A stretch of DNA of 64,000 nucleotides, from contig NZ_FXUA01000007.1 in NCBI RefSeq assembly GCF_900182815.1, positions 62,001 to 126,000 of the forward strand, written 5' to 3'. Shown here one piece after another: positions 1 through 7,986 of this stretch. A program made the position numbers and the translations under genes. Numbering within the stretch: the first letter of the stretch is position 1; each line of letters begins with the position of its first letter. Under the pieces are notes generated by a model, which worked only from the letters and a program-made list of their open reading frames with translations, was not told the origin of the DNA and did not search any database. This DNA is from Algoriphagus winogradskyi (lineage in GTDB: Bacteria; Bacteroidota; Bacteroidia; Cytophagales; Cyclobacteriaceae).

Positions 1-318
1 GAGGATACTAAATATGATGTTGGAAATGATGGTGATGTTAAATTCGCGGTTCTTGATGAAAACACTAAATATGGATATAGTGACGTCTGTGTGACGAAGA
101 ACTTCATCTTCCTTGTTTTTATTGGAAAAACTTTAGCTGAAGGTAGAGCTCTCGGTGAAACTTCACGGGATATATTTCAGTTTGATTTGGCGGGAAGGCC
201 TATAGCGCACTTCCAGACTGATGTGCCAATTATATCTATTGCTGTGGATGAAGAGGAATCAAAAATCTACGCGTTAACAGAAGATCAAAATCCAGGTATT
301 GCAGTTTTTAAATATTAG
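1..318 (+). CDS. Beta-propeller (BF3164/TolB-like) protein, 3' end only
   Basis: The reading frame is open from the first base of the window to a TAA at 316-318, so the gene starts upstream. The visible 105 residues contain the alternating strands typical of the last blades of a six-bladed propeller, including FQFDLAGRPIAHF followed by IISIAVDEEESKIYAL, as in BF3164/TolB-like lipoproteins of Bacteroidota. A GTG at position 91 is in frame, but it lies inside the conserved fold and is not the start. Function is unknown; these proteins are usually surface or periplasmic lipoproteins. A second propeller lipoprotein lies downstream at 877. The family call rests on fold pattern only. Confidence 0.6.
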   Translation, partial: EDTKYDVGNDGDVKFAVLDENTKYGYSDVCVTKNFIFLVFIGKTLAEGRALGETSRDIFQFDLAGRPIAHFQTDVPIISIAVDEEESKIYALTEDQNPGIAVFKY

Positions 319-397
319 GGTATGTGAGTTTTTTTTGCCTTCATGAAGCAGTGTCAGAATATATCTAGGAAAGAAGTTGTTTAAGAAAGCAGTCTCA

Positions 398-415
398 GTT
401 ATGCAGCTGCATAAC
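398..415. repeat. Perfect 18-bp palindrome in intergenic region
   Basis: GTTATGCAGCTGCATAAC is a perfect inverted repeat with no spacer, in the 277-bp gap between the truncated propeller gene and the cysteine-rich peptide gene. A smaller dyad (TACACAG / CTGTGTA, 452-472) follows. The palindrome could be an operator for a dimeric regulator or a cruciform-type site. It has no T-run, so it is not a canonical terminator. Function is inferred only. Confidence 0.5.
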
Positions 416-595
416 AGATGAAGTAACTTTCATTGTAAAAAATGAGGTTAATACACAGGTATTTGCTGTGTAAATAAGTTTCTAGTTATTTTCAAACTAA
501 TCCTTGCGATTAAAAAAATAATAAACTTATACCGAAGTCTTAAGTGAGACCTGATTCCTGCCGTGATTTTTTAAACAATTTAATTATTCAATTTT

Positions 596-805
596 ATGAA
601 AAAGTTATTATTTGGAATGGCCTTTATTGGGGCTATGATGAGCACAGGAGTATCTTTCCACGCTAAAGCAGACGTTCCTGTAAAACCTTGCTATCAATGA
701 ATGTATTGGTGCTCTGGGGAAGTTGTAGTCTATAACTGTGAAAACTATCAAACTGGGCATTTATGCTCTGCAGCTTATGAAGCATGCTATAAGTGTTCTC
801 TATAA
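596..805 (+). pseudogene. Small cysteine-rich secreted peptide, interrupted by in-frame TGA
   Basis: An ATG at 596 opens a 34-residue frame beginning MKKLLFGMAFIGAMMSTGVS. This is a clear signal peptide with a likely cut after HAKA. It ends at TGA 698-700, directly after KPCYQ. The same frame resumes at once with ATG 701 and continues for 34 residues (MYWCSGEVVVYNC...) to TAA 803-805. One cysteine lies before the stop and five after it, so the intact product would be a 69-codon secreted peptide with six cysteines. It resembles, in size and context only, the NVEALA-type peptides of Bacteroidota found with propeller lipoproteins. The stop may be a real nonsense mutation (CGA or TGG to TGA), a sequencing error, or a boundary with reinitiation at 701. 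The downstream part alone has no export signal. Confidence 0.6.
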
Positions 806-876
806 ATAGGTGATAATTAGCGGCTCGTTTGCCTCTAATTGTTATATTGTTTTTTTTGAGTTAAAAAACTGATTAT

Positions 877-1986
877 ATGTACTTTCGCTTATCCCTGATT
901 TTTATTTTAATAACCTTTTTTTCCTGCAAAACTAATTCTGAAAAAGTTTCTGACGAAAGTATTCTTCACGTTGAACTTGAGGAATCAGAACTAATGAACA
1001 TAGAAAAGTTTGAAATTCTGGAACTCATCCCATTAGAAACCAATCAATTTAACTTGATGGGGCTCGATTTGAGGGTGCGCCAAAATGAAGAGAGTTATTA
1101 TGTGATGGACATTGGGACAAGAGATGCAGTGCATCAATTTTCTTCTGATGGGAAATATCTAGGTGCCGCAGCCTCGATAGGTGAAGGGCCAGGTCAACTG
1201 CTGGGTTTGCAGGATTTTCAAATTGATAATGAAGGCAACCTGCTGGTTTTGTCTTCATTGGGCGATAAGTCCACTATCATTAAAATTGAAGACGCCGCTG
1301 AGCTCACTACAGTTTTTGAAACCGATTATTTGGCAGGATCATTTACCATTCCATCTTCTGGTAATTTTCTTTTGGCTGGTGGATATAACCTCCCAATTGT
1401 AGCTGACCGGGTTGTTTTGACAGATTCAATTGGGATCATTCAATCTACTTTTTTGCCTAATGATTATGAGAATGAAATGCTACCAATGGGGGAGCGAAAT
1501 TTCTATGAATCAGGTGAAAACCTGCTCTATTCCGAAATTTTCAACAACCGAGTTTATGAATATTCTGAGGCAGGATTAATGCCTATTTTGGAAATTGATA
1601 TGGGAAAGTATTCACTTCCAGATAACTTTTGGGATGTAGATCTCATGGTAGGATTTAGTCGACTACAGGAAAACGGATTTGCAACGATAAAATCAGTCTT
1701 TGAAGATGATAGCAATTACTTGGTTAACATCCATATTCAAAGTAAGGCAGGTTCTTTCAAGAAATTACTTCTCATCAATAAGGAGACTGGGGATTCAAAC
1801 TATTGGGATGGCACATCCTCTGAAGAAGAGGTGTACAGTGACCCTATTGCAATGGAAAATGGAGAAATTACGTTTTTGACCTATCACTCGGTATTGAAAA
1901 AGAAATTGGAAGGGGATTTACCACCTAACCTCCAAGAAATGAACTATGACTATCCAATATTACTCACAACTAAGATTAATGATTAA
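877..1986 (+). CDS. Six-bladed beta-propeller lipoprotein
   Basis: The 369-residue product starts with a lipoprotein signal (hydrophobic residues 4-15, lipobox FFSC, lipidated Cys17). The body consists of repeated strands with motifs such as VHQFSSDGKYL, IGEGPGQL and FQIDNEGNLLVL. This is characteristic of the Bacteroidota six-bladed beta-propeller family (DUF5128-like). It is probably anchored in the outer membrane. No enzyme motif is visible and the ligand is unknown. It follows the cysteine-rich peptide gene by 71 bp, and its last 8 bp overlap the next lipoprotein gene, suggesting co-transcription and translational coupling. The peptide next door is a candidate partner, which is inference from context. 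Confidence 0.75.
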   Translation: MYFRLSLIFILITFFSCKTNSEKVSDESILHVELEESELMNIEKFEILELIPLETNQFNLMGLDLRVRQNEESYYVMDIGTRDAVHQFSSDGKYLGAAASIGEGPGQLLGLQDFQIDNEGNLLVLSSLGDKSTIIKIEDAAELTTVFETDYLAGSFTIPSSGNFLLAGGYNLPIVADRVVLTDSIGIIQSTFLPNDYENEMLPMGERNFYESGENLLYSEIFNNRVYEYSEAGLMPILEIDMGKYSLPDNFWDVDLMVGFSRLQENGFATIKSVFEDDSNYLVNIHIQSKAGSFKKLLLINKETGDSNYWDGTSSEEEVYSDPIAMENGEITFLTYHSVLKKKLEGDLPPNLQEMNYDYPILLTTKIND

Positions 1987-2512
1987 AAGAAAAAGTTATC
2001 TCTCGCTTTGCCTTTTTCTAACTATCACTTTACTAAGTTCATGCAGAGATCATCCTACTACAATAAAATTTCCAGAAGGCTTAGAAGAATTGCGAATTGG
2101 TGAAAACTCTAAGCCACTTTGTCTGGAATGTCCTAAGAAATTCGTGGGTTATTTGGATTTAACTCAAAGGGATCTTTTTTTCTTGGAGATGAACTCTAAA
2201 GGATGGATTGATCTAAAATTCAATTACCCTGAACTGGAGGTGATCTGGGTGTTTGCGGGTAAAAATCAAAGAATTGATAAAAGTGATCTAGTTCGAATGT
2301 TGGATGATATGGGATATCCCTATTCTGTGCTTTATGATAAAAAGAATAAATTCTATGAAATGAATCAGCTTGATCAAATACCTTATGAAGTCAAGGCGAT
2401 CCAGTCTTATTTTGTAGATGGCGAGGATGTAATAATCAATGCAGAATCAGGAATTCCCAGTTTGTTTAAAAAGCAGGTAATTGATTTTCTTGAATATGAG
2501 AAGAGTGAGTGA
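1979..2512 (+). CDS. Lipoprotein with thioredoxin-like fold features
   Basis: The start is placed at ATG 1979 (MIKRKSYLSL) rather than an in-frame ATG 33 bp upstream, because only this start puts basic residues and the hydrophobic core directly before the lipobox LLSSC (Cys22). The mature part (177 residues in all) has a C-x-x-C at Cys48-Cys51. It is followed by a beta strand VIWVFAG, a helix, and a C-terminal SYFVDGEDVII strand preceded by an Ile-Pro. This order recalls thioredoxin/TlpA proteins, but the CxxC lies farther from the next strand than usual, so redox activity is uncertain. It overlaps the propeller gene by 8 bp and may act on the disulfides of the nearby cysteine-rich peptide. 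That role is inference. Confidence 0.5.
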   Translation: MIKRKSYLSLCLFLTITLLSSCRDHPTTIKFPEGLEELRIGENSKPLCLECPKKFVGYLDLTQRDLFFLEMNSKGWIDLKFNYPELEVIWVFAGKNQRIDKSDLVRMLDDMGYPYSVLYDKKNKFYEMNQLDQIPYEVKAIQSYFVDGEDVIINAESGIPSLFKKQVIDFLEYEKSE

Positions 2513-2658
2513 TGTTTTATTTTAATCCTTACAGGAGGCTAGTCATATTTATAAAGGAGCAATGCTAAAATCCCCGTATTTTTTGGATTAAGCACTCTTT
2601 TTCCCTTTCTTGAACCTTGACCCAAAAGCCTGACTTTTCAACTTCAAACCTGACCTTA

Positions 2659-4440
2659 ATGCAAAAACATACCTATGGAAGTGGGGTGATCGGCAATTGT
2701 GCCTTTATCGCCCATGTGGAACTGGACACGAATATCAGTTGGATGTGTCTGCCAAGATTTGATTCAGATTTTATTTTTGGGGGAATGCTAGACAGGGAGA
2801 AGGGTGGAGAATTCACCATTCATCCGGAGTCTGGAAATTTTAAGTCCTCTCAGGAGTATTTGGAAAACACCAATGTCCTGAAGACAACGGTCAAATCCGA
2901 AGAGGGAAGCTATGCTGTCACTGACTTTGCTCCCAGATTCAAAAACTTCGATCGCTACTACAAGCCACTGATGCTGATTCGCAAGATCGAAGCGATAGCT
3001 GGTTCGCCTAAAATTCTGATCAAATGCCAGCCTTCGGCTGAGCACGGAGCTAGACTTTTGAAATCCAGCATGGGATCTAATCATATCCGCTTTATGGATA
3101 CCGATCAGGAACTGAGACTATCTACTAATGCTCCTCTGAGCTACATTATGGACGGGAAGGCTTTTGCCTTAAATAAGCCGGTTTATTTGGTGCTAACCTA
3201 CGGAAGGCCTTTGGAAGCTCCAATAGAAACTACCTCGGAGCGGTTTTTACATGCCACTACAGCTTATTGGCAAGAATGGGTGAAGTCCACCAGTATTTCG
3301 AATTTTCATCAGAAGCTAGTACTACGCTCGGCTTTGATCCTGAAAATCCACCAGTACGAAGATACGGGAGCAATCATCGCTGCCTCTACCACCAGTTTGC
3401 CAGAATCTCCCGGATCTACCAGAAACTGGGATTACCGCTATTGCTGGATTCGGGATAGCTATTATACGCTGACTTGTTTCAATAGCTTAGGCCACTTTGA
3501 GGAATTAGAAAAGTACTTCGAGTTTATACATAACCTACGACCTGGACCTGATGGACGTTACCAGCCGTTGTATTCCATCACTGGAGATTCGCTTTTGATA
3601 GAGGAGATTTCAGATTTGGATGGGTATATGGGTGAGAGGCCAGTTCGCTTCGGTAATCAAGCTTATACCCACATTCAGAATGATCTTTACGGTCAGGTGT
3701 TGGTTTCCTTGCTGCCACTTTATTCAGATCAGCGTTTTACAGAAGAGGAGAGAAGTAGCTCCAAGCCGATGATCATGAATCTGCTGAATAAGATCGAAGC
3801 CACGATGAATGAGAAAGATGCGGGGCTCTGGGAGTTTAGAAATCTAGCTCAGGAGCACTGCTATACCTTCTTGTTTCACTGGGCAGGAGCCTGTGCTGCC
3901 GCAAAAATTGGTATTCGTCTGAAGGATGACAGCATGTATCAAAAAGCAATAGTTCTTCGGGATATGGCAGTTAAGAAAATAGAGGAGTGTTATCTCCCGG
4001 ATCGTAAGGCGTATGGCCAGGCAATTGGGTCCACTTATATGGACGCTTCCACGTTACAGTTGATCACTATGGGATATTTTGGAGAAGATCTGGAGCGGGC
4101 AAATGATCATCTGAAAGCTTTGGAAGATGAGTTGTTGGCAAAGGATTTCCTATTCTATCGTTACAAGCACATGGATGATTTTGGTGTGCCAGAGACTACG
4201 TTCTTGATTTGTGCATTCTGGTACATTGAGGCACTAGCTTGCGTAGGAAGATTGAATGAGGCTGTAGAGGGCTTCGAAACCTTAGTGAAATACTGTAATC
4301 ATTTGCAGTTATTCTCCGAAGATGTAGATCAGAAGACAGGAAGCCAATGGGGTAATTTTCCTCAGGCGTATTCTCATGTAGGATTAATGAATGCTGCTTT
4401 CCGTATTGGCAAAAAGCTGGACAGACCAAATTTCTTATAA
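2659..4440 (+). CDS. Glycoside hydrolase family 15 (trehalase/glucoamylase-like)
   Basis: This 593-residue cytoplasmic protein has no signal peptide and matches bacterial GH15 alpha-glucosidases. The N-terminal beta-sandwich begins GVIGNCAFIAHV and includes WMCLPRFDSDFIFGG. The (alpha/alpha)6 barrel carries RNWDYRYCWIRD at residues 255-266 and the late block LFSEDVD with Glu554, the expected catalytic base, before GNFPQAYSHVGLMNAA. Family members cleave terminal alpha-glucose from trehalose or malto-oligosaccharides. The fused trehalose synthase/phosphatase nearby favours trehalose or trehalose-6-phosphate, by context only. The start is ATG 2659, which directly precedes the conserved KHTYGSG; an in-frame TTG at 2617 would add 14 non-conserved residues. 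A two-hairpin region follows the gene. Confidence 0.85.
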   Translation: MQKHTYGSGVIGNCAFIAHVELDTNISWMCLPRFDSDFIFGGMLDREKGGEFTIHPESGNFKSSQEYLENTNVLKTTVKSEEGSYAVTDFAPRFKNFDRYYKPLMLIRKIEAIAGSPKILIKCQPSAEHGARLLKSSMGSNHIRFMDTDQELRLSTNAPLSYIMDGKAFALNKPVYLVLTYGRPLEAPIETTSERFLHATTAYWQEWVKSTSISNFHQKLVLRSALILKIHQYEDTGAIIAASTTSLPESPGSTRNWDYRYCWIRDSYYTLTCFNSLGHFEELEKYFEFIHNLRPGPDGRYQPLYSITGDSLLIEEISDLDGYMGERPVRFGNQAYTHIQNDLYGQVLVSLLPLYSDQRFTEEERSSSKPMIMNLLNKIEATMNEKDAGLWEFRNLAQEHCYTFLFHWAGACAAAKIGIRLKDDSMYQKAIVLRDMAVKKIEECYLPDRKAYGQAIGSTYMDASTLQLITMGYFGEDLERANDHLKALEDELLAKDFLFYRYKHMDDFGVPETTFLICAFWYIEALACVGRLNEAVEGFETLVKYCNHLQLFSEDVDQKTGSQWGNFPQAYSHVGLMNAAFRIGKKLDRPNFL

Positions 4441-4463
4441 TTCGTTTTTAACCTTTGAGGTGT

Positions 4464-4492
4464 AATCCCGAATGTCGTCAGACTTCGGGATT
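4464..4492 (+). terminator. Hairpin after GH15 gene
   Basis: AATCCCGAA (4464-4472) pairs with TTCGGGATT (4484-4492), and an inner GTC/GAC pair extends the stem around a GTCA loop. It lies 24 bp after the GH15 stop. Only a short T-run follows, so termination efficiency is uncertain. Confidence 0.5.
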
Positions 4493-4524
4493 TCCTCGAA
4501 GATTTAATTTTTTTGAACAAAAAT

Positions 4525-4553
4525 CCTTTGAGGCCCAAAAAAGACCTCAAAGG
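4525..4553 (+). terminator. Second hairpin with competing third arm
   Basis: CCTTTGAGG (4525-4533) pairs with CCTCAAAGG (4545-4553) around an 11-nt loop. The right arm, extended to 12 bp, also pairs perfectly with AACCTTTGAGGT at 4450-4461, directly after the GH15 stop codon. Two mutually exclusive foldings are therefore possible. The region probably marks the end of the GH15 transcript, but a poor T-run makes this uncertain. Confidence 0.4.
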
Positions 4554-4643
4554 TTATTCTTATAACCCATCAATTTTCTACAGTTGGTTTTCAGACTTAG
4601 TACAATCCTTGTAGTTTCCCGTTCTAATTAACTAGTACTACTT

Positions 4644-5537
4644 ATGAGTTTCCAAAGATTTACAGCTGCCTTCTTATTGATCTGCCTTTCACTAGCCTTT
4701 TTTTCTTGTTCCAAAGACATTTACCGTAAGAATAATAAAGCGCATAAAAAGGCCGTCAAAGAAGCCACGGCTACCATTCAAGAAATTCCGAAAACAAAGG
4801 CTGAGCTGGATTACGATACCCTCAGCATTACTGATGAATGGGTTGGGACTACAAACTTCAGCATTAGAAAGCCAAATTATGTGATCATCCACCACACAGC
4901 TCAAGACTCATTGAAGCAAACGATTAATACATTCACATTAAGCAGAACTCAGGTAAGTTCTCATTATGTCGTAGGTAGAGATGGTGAGATCGTTCAGATG
5001 CTGAATGATTATTTGCGCTCTTGGCATGCTGGAAGAGGGAGATGGGGGAATGACACTGATCTTAATTCAGCTTCTATCGGAATAGAGTTAGATAATAATG
5101 GAAGTGAACCATTTACTGTGGCTCAGATTGAAAGTTTATTGGTTTTGCTCAAGCGATTGAAGTGGAAGTATGGAATTCCATCTGCCAATTTTATCGGTCA
5201 TTCGGATATTGCTCCATCTAGAAAAGTTGACCCGAGTACCTATTTCCCTTGGAAAATGCTGGCTGAGGAAGGGTATGGCTTATGGTATGATGAGGATGTA
5301 GTTTTCCCGGTTCTATCTTCTCAGGATAGTTCACCTATCGCTATAGAAAGGTCAGACTCATTGCCACAGACTATGTTAGATCCAGTTTTGGCATTACGAA
5401 TTATTGGCTATGACGTAAGTGATCCACAAGCTGCGATTAAATCATTTAAATTGCATTTTATTCAGCGGGATATAGATTCCGCATTGACTGAAACTGATAA
5501 GAGAATCTTGGATAATCTGTATAAAAAATACCTTTAG
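4644..5537 (+). CDS. N-acetylmuramoyl-L-alanine amidase, AmiD-like lipoprotein
   Basis: This 297-residue lipoprotein (lipobox AFFSC, Cys22) has an Amidase_2/PGRP domain from about residue 75 to 210. The zinc site is complete by comparison with AmpD/AmiD: His83 or His84 in IIHHTA, His186 in GHSDIAP and Asp196 in KVDPS. The catalytic Glu148 (GIELD) and Lys194 are also present. The C-terminal part (about 225-297) looks like a small helical peptidoglycan-binding region. The enzyme cleaves the bond between N-acetylmuramic acid and L-alanine of peptidoglycan fragments, probably at the periplasmic face of the outer membrane. It is a single gene, ending in a bidirectional terminator shared with the convergent trehalose gene. 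Confidence 0.9.
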   Translation: MSFQRFTAAFLLICLSLAFFSCSKDIYRKNNKAHKKAVKEATATIQEIPKTKAELDYDTLSITDEWVGTTNFSIRKPNYVIIHHTAQDSLKQTINTFTLSRTQVSSHYVVGRDGEIVQMLNDYLRSWHAGRGRWGNDTDLNSASIGIELDNNGSEPFTVAQIESLLVLLKRLKWKYGIPSANFIGHSDIAPSRKVDPSTYFPWKMLAEEGYGLWYDEDVVFPVLSSQDSSPIAIERSDSLPQTMLDPVLALRIIGYDVSDPQAAIKSFKLHFIQRDIDSALTETDKRILDNLYKKYL

Positions 5538-5584
5538 GGTAGTCAGCCACAGTGGGTACGGAGTGTGACGCAAAGGCCACAAAA

Positions 5585-5612
5585 GTAGGGGCGAAAAATC
5601 TTTCGCCCCTAC
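5585..5612. terminator. Bidirectional terminator between amidase and otsA-otsB genes
   Basis: GTAGGGGCGAAA (5585-5596) and TTTCGCCCCTAC (5601-5612) form a perfect 12-bp stem with an AATC loop between two convergent genes. A T-rich stretch follows on the plus strand. Similar GGGGCGAAA palindromes recur between genes in other Bacteroidota (recollection, not checked). Confidence 0.7.
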
Positions 5613-5638
5613 ATCATTTTTGATAATTAATACGGATA

Positions 5639-7813
5639 TCAAGAAGTCAACTTCTGAAGCAATTGCCTCACTTGCTTAACTGATTTAATATTGAAATTTG
5701 CTTGGGTAAATGCATAGCCCACCCGGATGGAATAGGCATTTTTTGGCATCGCCTTGAACGTATCTTCATCGGTCCAGTCATCTCCAATCGCTAAGATAAA
5801 GTCGTATTCTGCGCCTTTCATCATTGCTGTGGCTGCTCGGCCTTTATTGATATCTGGGCGTTTGATTTCCAAGACCATATTTCCTTCCAAAACCTGCAAG
5901 TTGTGACCTCTGGCCATATATTTAAGATGACTGAAAAGTTCTCGCATCCTGAGATCTCCCAGACCACTTTCTACTTTTCTATAGTGCCAAACGAGTGAGT
6001 GGTGTTTTTCTTCGATGAAGGCTCCTGGAGTTCTTAGAACGTAATATTCCATGATCTGTCGGATATCATCTTTCCATCCGTCCTCTACTTCTGCATACAG
6101 TTCCCAATCTCCCTTGTTTTCCTTCTTTTTGACCCACACACCATGCTCAGCAATCATGTCTATATGTTGACCTTCAAACCATCTTCCAAGTGTGTCCTTA
6201 TCTCTTCCTGAGATAACAACTACTTGAGCCAATTTGCTAAGGTCTTTTACTATCCCTTTCAATTCTGCATCTGGTATAGCCTTCTGAGGATCCGAGTGAA
6301 ATCCAGTTAGCGTACCATCATAGTCTAGGAACAAAACAGCATTTTTTGCCTTTTTGAAGCTTGCCTGAATCTCGTTCATTACTTTAGCATCTACATCTTT
6401 GGAGGTAAGCTCTTCCTGCTTTCTCTTAACATGATCCAGACGATCCATGAACACTTTCACCCACTGGAATACATCGTATTTCTTCAAGCTTTCCTGCATG
6501 CTATTTATTCTGAATTTTTGCTCGTCCAGTGGCATGGACAGCGCATTGAATATGGCATCGACTACGCCTTGACGATCGTTAGGATTGACGAGAATAGCAT
6601 CTTGAAGCTCTTTGGATGCACCAGCCATCTCAGAGAGAATCAATACACCGGTCTGGTCAGTTTTGCTGGCCACGAATTCCTTGCAAACCAAGTTCATACC
6701 ATCACGCAGCGGAGTTACTAGCGCGATGTCTGACATGTTGTAAAAAGCACTGAGTTCTTCGAATGGAAAACTTCTGTAGAAATAGTGTACTGGTACCCAA
6801 TTCAAAGTTGAGTACTCACTATTGATCCGGCCCACCAATAGGTCAATCTCCTCTTTGAGCTCTTTATAGGATTGCACTTTGTCCCGACTTGGTACCACGA
6901 TCATGATCATGGATACTTTGCCATGAAGTTCTTTGTGCTGCTCTAGTAACTGATTAAAAGCTTGAATTCGCTGCGGAATTCCTTTGGAATAATCCAAGCG
7001 ATCAATGGTAAGCAGCAATTTTTGATCTTCTACCTGCTTACCAAATTCCTCTACAAAGCGTAGCGTTCGCTTGCTTTTTGCTTGCTTCGCAAATTTATCG
7101 TAGTCAATTCCCATGGGGAATGAGTCCACATTGATGATTCTATTTTCAGCTTGGATGTAGCCGCTTTCGCTAGACAATCCTGTAATCCTACCGACTGCAC
7201 TTAGAAAGTGACGCATGTCATCATAGGTGTGGAAACCAATTAAGTCAGCTCCACAAACTCCCTCCAACAATTCCTTTCTCCAAGGTATCATCCGGATAAT
7301 CTCATAAGATGGGAATGGGATATGTTGGAAAAAGGCGATGGTGGCATTAGGCAGTACTTCACGCAGCATCTGTGGAAGTAAAAGCAACTGATAATCATGA
7401 ATCCAGATGGTGTCGTCTGGACCTGCTTTTTTCAATATAGCATCACAAAACTTCTGGTTTACACGAACATAAGCCTCCCAATGCTCTGGGTTGTAAACCA
7501 TGTATTGTGTGAAATAATGAAAAGCTGGCCAGAGCGTTTCGTTACTGAATCCTTCATAAAATTCTTCCACGTCTTCCTTGGATAAGAATACTGGAGCCAT
7601 TTTGAGATCGTGAAGTTCGAGGATGATCTCCGCTCTTTGCTCGGGGTCGTCAACGGTATTTCCCGGCCATCCGATCCAAATATTCTCTCCTTCTTTATAG
7701 ATAGATCCCAGTCCAGTTGCTAATCCTCCTGCACTTGGTTTGAACTCGAATCGGCCGTTGCGATGTCTTAAGCTGATAGGAAGGCGATTTGAAACGATAA
7801 TGGTTTTTGACAT
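5639..7813 (-). CDS. Bifunctional trehalose-6-phosphate synthase/phosphatase
   Basis: This 724-residue fusion makes trehalose from UDP-glucose and glucose-6-phosphate in the cytoplasm. The N-terminal GT20 synthase domain (about 1-460) has SNRLP at 8-12, the GG of the N-loop at 29-30, and HDYQLLLLP at 139-147. The C-terminal HAD phosphatase domain (about 490-724) has the nucleophile motif FLDYDGT at 495-501 (Asp497, Asp499) and the metal-binding GDDWTDED at 677-684. It corresponds to an otsA-otsB fusion, known in Bacteroidota and yeast-like systems. It is convergent with the amidase, and the GH15 enzyme just beyond is a plausible degradative partner. Trehalose is likely used as an osmolyte or stress protectant. 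Confidence 0.95.
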   Translation of the reverse strand: MSKTIIVSNRLPISLRHRNGRFEFKPSAGGLATGLGSIYKEGENIWIGWPGNTVDDPEQRAEIILELHDLKMAPVFLSKEDVEEFYEGFSNETLWPAFHYFTQYMVYNPEHWEAYVRVNQKFCDAILKKAGPDDTIWIHDYQLLLLPQMLREVLPNATIAFFQHIPFPSYEIIRMIPWRKELLEGVCGADLIGFHTYDDMRHFLSAVGRITGLSSESGYIQAENRIINVDSFPMGIDYDKFAKQAKSKRTLRFVEEFGKQVEDQKLLLTIDRLDYSKGIPQRIQAFNQLLEQHKELHGKVSMIMIVVPSRDKVQSYKELKEEIDLLVGRINSEYSTLNWVPVHYFYRSFPFEELSAFYNMSDIALVTPLRDGMNLVCKEFVASKTDQTGVLILSEMAGASKELQDAILVNPNDRQGVVDAIFNALSMPLDEQKFRINSMQESLKKYDVFQWVKVFMDRLDHVKRKQEELTSKDVDAKVMNEIQASFKKAKNAVLFLDYDGTLTGFHSDPQKAIPDAELKGIVKDLSKLAQVVVISGRDKDTLGRWFEGQHIDMIAEHGVWVKKKENKGDWELYAEVEDGWKDDIRQIMEYYVLRTPGAFIEEKHHSLVWHYRKVESGLGDLRMRELFSHLKYMARGHNLQVLEGNMVLEIKRPDINKGRAATAMMKGAEYDFILAIGDDWTDEDTFKAMPKNAYSIRVGYAFTQANFNIKSVKQVRQLLQKLTS

Positions 7814-7950
7814 ATATAAGTAGTTTAAAAACGAGAAATGGAAAAGTCCAATTCAAAAAGGTGAGGAGTTAAGATAGAGAATATCTCCATGAATATAAAC
7901 AAGATGAGCTCTGATGAGTTCATTCACTAGCCTTATTTCATGATTTGGTA

Positions 7951-7986
7951 ACAAAAAAGCATCCGTTGCGTCGGATGCTTTTTTGT
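7951..7986. terminator. Intrinsic terminator after haloperoxidase-like gene
   Basis: A perfect 15-bp stem, ACAAAAAAGCATCCG (7951-7965) with its complement at 7972-7986, closes a 6-nt loop. Read on the minus strand it directly abuts the stop codon of the haloperoxidase-like gene and ends in a T-run, so it closes the 8-16.6 kb minus-strand unit. It is symmetrical and could also act on plus-strand transcripts. Confidence 0.85.

Noticed and set aside
698..700. In-frame TGA as selenocysteine codon
   Set aside because: No SECIS-like hairpin was seen directly after it, and the product is not similar to a selenoprotein. A nonsense mutation or sequence error is simpler.
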